NCBI GenBank assembly: GCA_049644305.1
Contig: JBARRQ010000066.1
Coordinates: forward strand, 1 to 41,530
Length of the DNA: 41,530 bases
Direction: 5' to 3'
Source: AC-32 sp049644305
GTDB lineage: Bacteria; Actinomycetota; Thermoleophilia; Gaiellales; Gaiellaceae
The position numbers were made by a program, and so were the translations under genes. This document shows, in pieces, positions 38,259 through 41,530 of the stretch. The notes beneath the pieces are model-generated. The model saw nothing but the letters and a program-made list of their open reading frames with translations. It did no database searches and was not told the origin of the DNA. The stretch's first letter is position 1, and every line of letters begins with the position of its first letter.

Positions 38259-39087
38259 CAAGCGGCGAGGCCTGGGCCGAGGCCTCGAGCTCCTGGTCGG
38301 AGGCGTGCATGCCCCCGAGCTGGCGCACCTTCCGGTCGAGACGATCCATGCGAGCCCGCGCCAGCCACGCAAGCGTTTCGACCACGAGGCGACGAGCGCG
38401 CTCGCGGACTCGATCAAGGCGCAAGGGCTCGTGCAACCCGTCGTCGTGCGCCCGCGAGAGGCGGGCGGCTTCGAGCTGATTGCCGGCGAGCGGCGCTGGC
38501 GCGCCGCGCGTGAAGCGGGCGTGCCGACGGTCCCGGCGCTCGTGCGGGAGGCCGACGACCGGGACTCGCTTCTCATCGGCCTGGTCGAAAACGTCGCGCG
38601 CGAGCAGCTGTCCGCGGTCGAGGAAGCGAGGGCGTATGCCCTCTTGATGGACGAGTTCGGGCTCTCGCTCGGCGACCTTTCGGAGCGCGTGGGCAAGGCG
38701 AAGCCGACCGTCTCGAACCGGCTGCGCCTGCTCGAGCTGCCTGACGACGTGCTGGCCCTCGTCGAGCGAGCCGAGCTGACCGAGGGACACGCGCGTGCAG
38801 TGTTGGCGGTTCCGGACAACGACGGGCGCCGGCGCCTCGCGCGCCAGATTGTCAGGCGAGGGATGTCTGTACGCGCGGCGGAGCGGGCAGCCCGCTGGGC
38901 GGGCGCGAAGACGAAGCCGCGCAAGGTGCCGAAGATCGATCCGGCGCTCGCCGAGCGCGTCCGTAAGGCGGCCGAGCAGGTGACCGGTTTCACCGCGCGC
39001 GTAGCGTCCGGGCGTCTCGAGATCGCATTTACGGACGAGACCGAGCTCGAGGAGCTCGCGGAAGCTCTCGAGCGCCTGGCTGTCTAG
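38242..39087 (+). CDS. parB: Chromosome-partitioning protein ParB (Spo0J)
   Basis: A 281-residue ParB. The N-terminus is KRRGLGRGLELLVGG. The CTP-binding core holds RQPRKRFDHEAT and ELIAGERRWRAAREAG (GERRWRA is the C motif). The helix-turn-helix holds LVENVAREQLSAVEEARAY and the LSERVGKAKPTVSNRLRLL segment. A C-terminal dimerisation part follows. The TTG at 38242 was chosen because GGAG lies 1-4 nt upstream and the first conserved residues follow; a longer start lies inside parA. No perfect parS (TGTTTCACGTGAAACA) was seen in the window. Confidence 0.94.
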   Translation: MSVAPDKRRGLGRGLELLVGGVHAPELAHLPVETIHASPRQPRKRFDHEATSALADSIKAQGLVQPVVVRPREAGGFELIAGERRWRAAREAGVPTVPALVREADDRDSLLIGLVENVAREQLSAVEEARAYALLMDEFGLSLGDLSERVGKAKPTVSNRLRLLELPDDVLALVERAELTEGHARAVLAVPDNDGRRRLARQIVRRGMSVRAAERAARWAGAKTKPRKVPKIDPALAERVRKAAEQVTGFTARVASGRLEIAFTDETELEELAEALERLAV

Positions 39088-39127
39088 CCCGTATCCCGAA
39101 GCGTGGCCTCGCCGTTCCACCGTCGAC

Positions 39128-39376
39128 ATGCTGCCGAGCTGGCACTCAGATCTCGAATCCCTGGAGGCCATAAACCAGGATTGCGTGACACGCGACCTGA
39201 TTCTCCGGATGTCCGCCCTCTCGCAGGCGGGCAGCCTCGGCCCGTTCCTGTTCGAGCTTGCCCGGGACGACGAGCTCGACGATATGACGAAGGGCACGCT
39301 GGCCGAGATCGCCGAAGATCCCGCCTTCCTGCTGGCGGTGGAGGACTACCTCCAGCGCACCGAGATCTTCCACTAA
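39128..39376 (+). CDS. Small acidic protein of unknown function
   Basis: An 82-residue protein I do not recognise. It is predicted all-helical and acidic (SDLESLEAINQDCVTRDLIL, LFELARDDELDDMTKGTLAEI, FLLAVEDYLQRTEIFH), without signal or membrane segments. Its codon use is GC3-rich like its neighbours, and its amino-acid composition is that of a real protein. There is no clear Shine-Dalgarno sequence before the ATG. It follows parB by 40 nt on the same strand and may be co-transcribed. Its partner or role is unknown. Confidence 0.7.
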   Translation: MLPSWHSDLESLEAINQDCVTRDLILRMSALSQAGSLGPFLFELARDDELDDMTKGTLAEIAEDPAFLLAVEDYLQRTEIFH

Positions 39377-39399
39377 GCGGGCGGACTCTTTAACGGCGA

Positions 39400-39473
39400 T
39401 GGGCGATCGTGGATTCGAACCACGGACCTCCGCCTTATCAGAGCGGCGCTCTAACCAACTGAGCTAATCGCCC
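39400..39473 (-). tRNA. trnI: tRNA-Ile (anticodon GAT)
   Basis: A 74-nt cloverleaf on the minus strand. Acceptor GGGCGAT pairs with ATCGCCC (39401-39407), with discriminator A. The D arm is GCTC/GAGC, the anticodon loop CTGATAA gives GAT, and the T arm has GGTTCGAATCC. CCA is not encoded. It is solitary; it is not in an rRNA operon here. Confidence 0.95.
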
Positions 39474-39553
39474 GAGGGCCGACCAGTCTAGCCGCACCCG
39501 CTCAGGGGATGCGGGGCGGCGCCAGGGCTGCCGATGAGTCGTCGACTGCGGCG

Positions 39554-39733
39554 ATGAAGATCGGTGACCTTGTCCTCTTCCAGGGTCGACCCTGCTATCT
39601 GCGCGGGCTCGATCCAATGAGCGTGCCCAACCGGCGGGCGTTGCTCGAGGACGCGAAAACGGGCCAGGAGCTCTCCGCTCCCATCGCCGAGGTCGATCCC
39701 TTGCAGCCCGACGGCCCGGAGCGGCCGGCCTGA
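39554..39733 (+). CDS. Small protein of unknown function before the bifunctional nuclease
   Basis: A 59-residue protein I do not recognise by name: MKIGDLVLFQGRPCYLRGLD, then MSVPNRRALLEDAKTGQELSAPIAEVDPLQ. The beta-rich start with GDLVLFQGRPCYLRG looks like a small SH3/KOW-like barrel. The ATG at 39554 was preferred over an upstream GTG-type start because MKIGDLV begins the compact domain. No Shine-Dalgarno sequence is visible. It lies 49 nt before the nuclease gene on the same strand. Confidence 0.6.
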   Translation: MKIGDLVLFQGRPCYLRGLDPMSVPNRRALLEDAKTGQELSAPIAEVDPLQPDGPERPA

Positions 39734-39755
39734 GTTTTACGGGGTACCCTCTGGC

Positions 39756-39761
39756 TATGAT
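39756..39761 (+). promoter_or_regulatory. Candidate -10 element for the bifunctional-nuclease gene
   Basis: TATGAT matches TATAAT at 5 of 6 positions and fits TANNNT, 21 nt before the ATG. The region upstream (TTTTAC, 39735-39740) is a weak -35 at 15-nt spacing. Confidence 0.4.
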
Positions 39762-39782
39762 CGGTGCCGAGGACGACGTTTG

Positions 39783-40283
39783 ATGCACGAGATGGTCATC
39801 TACGGCGTTAGCTTCGATCTCGTTGGCAAGCAGCCGATCGTGCTCCTCAAGACGGCCGACGGAAACAAGTTCCTCCCGATCTGGATAGGCCATCCCGAAG
39901 CGGCCGCGATCCTGATGAAGCTCCAGGGCGCGACCACGCCGCGGCCGATGACACACGACCTCGTGACCGAGATGCTCAGCCAGCTCGACGCGCAGGTGGT
40001 TCGCATCACGGTCACGGAGCTGAAGGAGAACACCTTCTACGCGAGCATCACCGTGCAGCAGAACGGTTCCGAGATCGAGATCGACTCGCGTCCGTCCGAC
40101 GCGATCGCGCTCGCCGTCCGCGCCGACGCGCCGATCTTCGCCGCCGAAGACGTGATCGAAGAGTCCGCGATCGAGTTCGAGGGCGAGGACGTGAACGAGG
40201 AGGAGATCGTCTCTGAGTTCAAGCAGTTTCTCGAGCACGTCACCCCCGACGAGTTCGCCGAGGCCAACGGCGACGAGGACTAG
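39783..40283 (+). CDS. Bifunctional nuclease family protein (DUF151)
   Basis: A 166-residue DUF151 protein: VIYGVSFDLVGKQPIVLLKT, FLPIWIGHPEAAAILMKLQG, RPMTHDLVTEMLSQL and RPSDAIALAVRADAPIF are the family blocks. The C-terminal tail is strongly acidic (EGEDVNEEEIVSEF, then ANGDED). The plant and archaeal-type relatives have DNase/RNase activity; the bacterial role is unclear. The ATG at 39783 is one codon after a TTG and fits the family start MxEMVIYGV. It meets chorismate mutase tail to tail, sharing CTAG so that each strand reads TAG. Confidence 0.92.
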   Translation: MHEMVIYGVSFDLVGKQPIVLLKTADGNKFLPIWIGHPEAAAILMKLQGATTPRPMTHDLVTEMLSQLDAQVVRITVTELKENTFYASITVQQNGSEIEIDSRPSDAIALAVRADAPIFAAEDVIEESAIEFEGEDVNEEEIVSEFKQFLEHVTPDEFAEANGDED

Positions 40284-40558
40284 GAGTCCCGCTCGACCTC
40301 GCGCTTCGTCAGGTCGAGCAGCTCCTCGAAGATCTCCCGCAAGCCTTCCGCCGAGAGCGGCCCTCGGTTCGCGCGAGAGAGGTACTGCAGCATCCACTCC
40401 TCGCGCTCGGGGTCGACGAACGAGAGGCCGCGCGACTCCTTGTAGCTCTTCAGTCGCGCGACGAGCTTCAGACGCGCATTGATCGCCTCGACGATCGCAC
40501 GGTCGTTGTCGGAGATCTGCTCGCGGATCTGGCGGATCAGAGGATCGGGCTCGCTCAT
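40280..40558 (-). CDS. Chorismate mutase, AroQ class
   Basis: A 92-residue all-helical chorismate mutase that converts chorismate to prephenate. Family features are IRQIREQISDNDRAIVEAI (first helix with Arg, Asp-Asn-Asp), the LKLVARLKSYKESRG lysine-containing stretch, FVDPEREEWMLQYL and the last helix LREIFEELLDLTKRE. It is a stand-alone domain without dehydratase or DAHP-synthase fusion and without a signal peptide. Its ATG overlaps the stop of the PrcB-domain gene (ATGA). Confidence 0.9.
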   Translation of the reverse strand: MSEPDPLIRQIREQISDNDRAIVEAINARLKLVARLKSYKESRGLSFVDPEREEWMLQYLSRANRGPLSAEGLREIFEELLDLTKREVERDS

Positions 40559-41034
40559 CTTCCTTCAAGCTTGACGTACACGGACTTGGTGCTGCCTTTC
40601 ATGCGCAGCAAGCGGTACGGATACGTGACTCGTGCGACGACCGGTTCGCCGAGGGAGGGCGTCTGCTCACGGGCGTAGACGTAGATTCCCCGCCGCTGCT
40701 CGACGACTCGCAGAACTCGGAGCGAGTAGCCGGTGCTGGAGCGCGGGCCGAGCGCGATGACGACCACCTGGTGGTGCTCCCAGTCGAGAGGCGGTAGCTT
40801 CGGGGGCCGGCCCGGCACGGATTCGTCGAGGAACTTCAGGAATGCGCGGCGGGAGTGGTAGACGCCTGTGGTTCTGCGCGTGAACTCGATCGCCCCCAGC
40901 TTCGGCGTCAGGTCGGTCCACGCCACGGGGCGCTCGCCACCGGTGCCCCAGACCTGTGTGTAGACGAGCCAGCCCACAATTGCGAGCAGGAGGGCCGCGA
41001 GGGCGGCCATCTTCGCCTTGAAGAGTGGCATCAC
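40555..41034 (-). CDS. PrcB-domain membrane-anchored protein
   Basis: A 159-residue protein. One N-terminal membrane segment (MAALAALLLAIVGWLVYTQV, about residues 9-28) anchors an extracytoplasmic domain of PrcB_C type. That domain includes VVVIALGPRSSTGYSLRVLRV, the PTGGY-like STGY motif, and a closing VTYPYRLLRM. Family knowledge: Treponema PrcB forms a complex with the protease PrtP; most other members are uncharacterised. It lies between the L,D-transpeptidase (10 nt) and chorismate mutase (overlap), so all three are likely co-transcribed. Confidence 0.78.
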   Translation of the reverse strand: MMPLFKAKMAALAALLLAIVGWLVYTQVWGTGGERPVAWTDLTPKLGAIEFTRRTTGVYHSRRAFLKFLDESVPGRPPKLPPLDWEHHQVVVIALGPRSSTGYSLRVLRVVEQRRGIYVYAREQTPSLGEPVVARVTYPYRLLRMKGSTKSVYVKLEGR

Positions 41035-41044
41035 AGACGGCGCC

Positions 41045-41530
41045 TCAGTAGATGTAGACCGTCGTTCCGTAAGCGTTGAGCGAAAAGAGCCGTGGTGCGA
41101 CCCACATCGGGACCCGAACGCAGCCGTGGCTGGCCGGGTAGTAAGGGACCTCCGGATAGCCGTGGATCGCGAAGCTGCCTACGAAGAACATCGGGTACCA
41201 CAGCACGCCGTTCCAGCCGGGGACCTTCGAGTAGACATGCCACACGCCGACCGGCGTATTGCCGGTTGCGCCGGTTGAGACCGGAACCACGAGCGTCACG
41301 TGGCCACCCCGGACGAGGAACAGCACCTGGCGCTCCTTGCTGACTTCGACGTGGTCGCCCGCGTTACGCGCGACTGGGACATGCGCGCTCTCGAGCTCGC
41401 GCCAGAAGCGGGCGTCGACCCAGCCGGTTCGCGGCAGGCCGTGCAACTTCTGGAACGCGACGACCGCGTCGGAGGTGTCGACTCCGTAGTAGCCGTCGAC
41501 TCGCCCGAGCGCGAAGCGCAGCTCGTTCAG
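41045..41530 (-). CDS. L,D-transpeptidase (YkuD) with peptidoglycan-binding domain, 5' end missing
   Basis: The reading frame is open to the right edge, so the N-terminus is outside the window. The visible part begins inside a PG_binding_1 domain (LRFALGRVDGYYGVDTSDAV, FQKLHGLPRTGWVDARFW). The YkuD catalytic domain follows: VEVSKERQVLFLVRGGHV, GNTPVGVWHVY and the active-site block FAIHGYPEVP, then YYPASHGCVRVP with the nucleophilic cysteine. Such enzymes make 3-3 peptidoglycan cross-links or anchor proteins to the wall, outside the membrane. It runs into the PrcB-domain gene with a 10-nt gap. 161 residues are visible. Confidence 0.92.
   Translation of the reverse strand: MNELRFALGRVDGYYGVDTSDAVVAFQKLHGLPRTGWVDARFWRELESAHVPVARNAGDHVEVSKERQVLFLVRGGHVTLVVPVSTGATGNTPVGVWHVYSKVPGWNGVLWYPMFFVGSFAIHGYPEVPYYPASHGCVRVPMWVAPRLFSLNAYGTTVYIY

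Noticed and set aside
38975..38995. GGTTTCACCG inside parB as a parS half-site
   Set aside because: Only the TTTCAC half matches and the palindrome is absent.
1..41530. CRISPR arrays, insertion sequences, prophage or toxin-antitoxin modules
   Set aside because: No regular direct repeats with spacers, no transposase motifs and no toxin-antitoxin pairs were seen on reading both strands.

Overview
The window is a high-GC bacterial chromosome segment around the replication origin. It carries dnaA, dnaN, recF, dciA, gyrB and gyrA on the minus strand, and rpmH, rnpA, yidD, yidC, jag, rsmG, parA and parB diverging on the plus strand. The GC-rich coding style, the many GTG starts, the LigD-type ligase, a type II fatty-acid synthase with separate accA/accD, an ECF42-type sigma factor and a PrcB-like lipoprotein-scale protein all suggest a deep-branching actinobacterium (Thermoleophilia/Gaiellales-like). 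That placement is an inference from protein style and gene order; no 16S gene is present to confirm it.

Layout. Positions 3-6786: a truncated MrfA-like helicase, a YCII/DGPF protein translationally coupled to an ECF42 sigma factor, a dimethylargininase-like amidinohydrolase, a LOG-family protein, a type II NADH dehydrogenase and a GNAT acetyltransferase. Positions 6805-9144: a three-domain LigD. Positions 9145-9436: a gene-free stretch with two hairpins and three tandem DnaA-box-like sequences. Positions 9437-18695 (minus strand): accA, accD, a zinc-ribbon ureohydrolase, a GNAT, a HAD hydrolase, the fabF-fabG-fabD-fabH-fabZ block and an ECF sigma factor. Read in transcription order this runs sigma, fabZ, fabH, fabD, fabG, fabF, HAD, GNAT, ureohydrolase, accD, accA. 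Positions 18718-24558: birA, a secreted PGRP amidase, an NfeD-type membrane protease with its stomatin-like partner, and a GalT-like nucleotidyltransferase. Positions 24706-34224: a MerR-like regulator and the gyrA-gyrB-dciA-recF-dnaN-dnaA block. Positions 34554-39087: the rpmH-to-parB block. Positions 39128-41530: two small unknown proteins, tRNA-Ile, a bifunctional nuclease, chorismate mutase, a PrcB-domain protein and a truncated L,D-transpeptidase.

How the genes fit together. BirA (biotinylation of AccB), AccA/AccD (malonyl-CoA) and FabD/H/G/Z/F (elongation) cover most of fatty-acid initiation and elongation; accB, accC, fabI and acpP are not in the window. The dnaA block supplies initiation, clamp, repair and supercoiling functions, and the rpmH block supplies ribosome, RNase P, membrane insertion, rRNA methylation and segregation functions. 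DnaA-box-like clusters occur on both sides of dnaA.

The most notable points are these. Both gyrase subunits carry residues at classical quinolone-resistance positions. Three genes (ECF42 sigma, recF, fabG) have no ATG/GTG/TTG where homology says they should begin. The ureohydrolase is fused to a zinc ribbon and has an altered first metal motif. A DnaA-trio-like repeat lies just upstream of dnaN, and a DnaA-box-like cluster lies about 25 kb away between accA and ligD. I found no CRISPR array, insertion sequence, prophage or wholly unknown multigene system.
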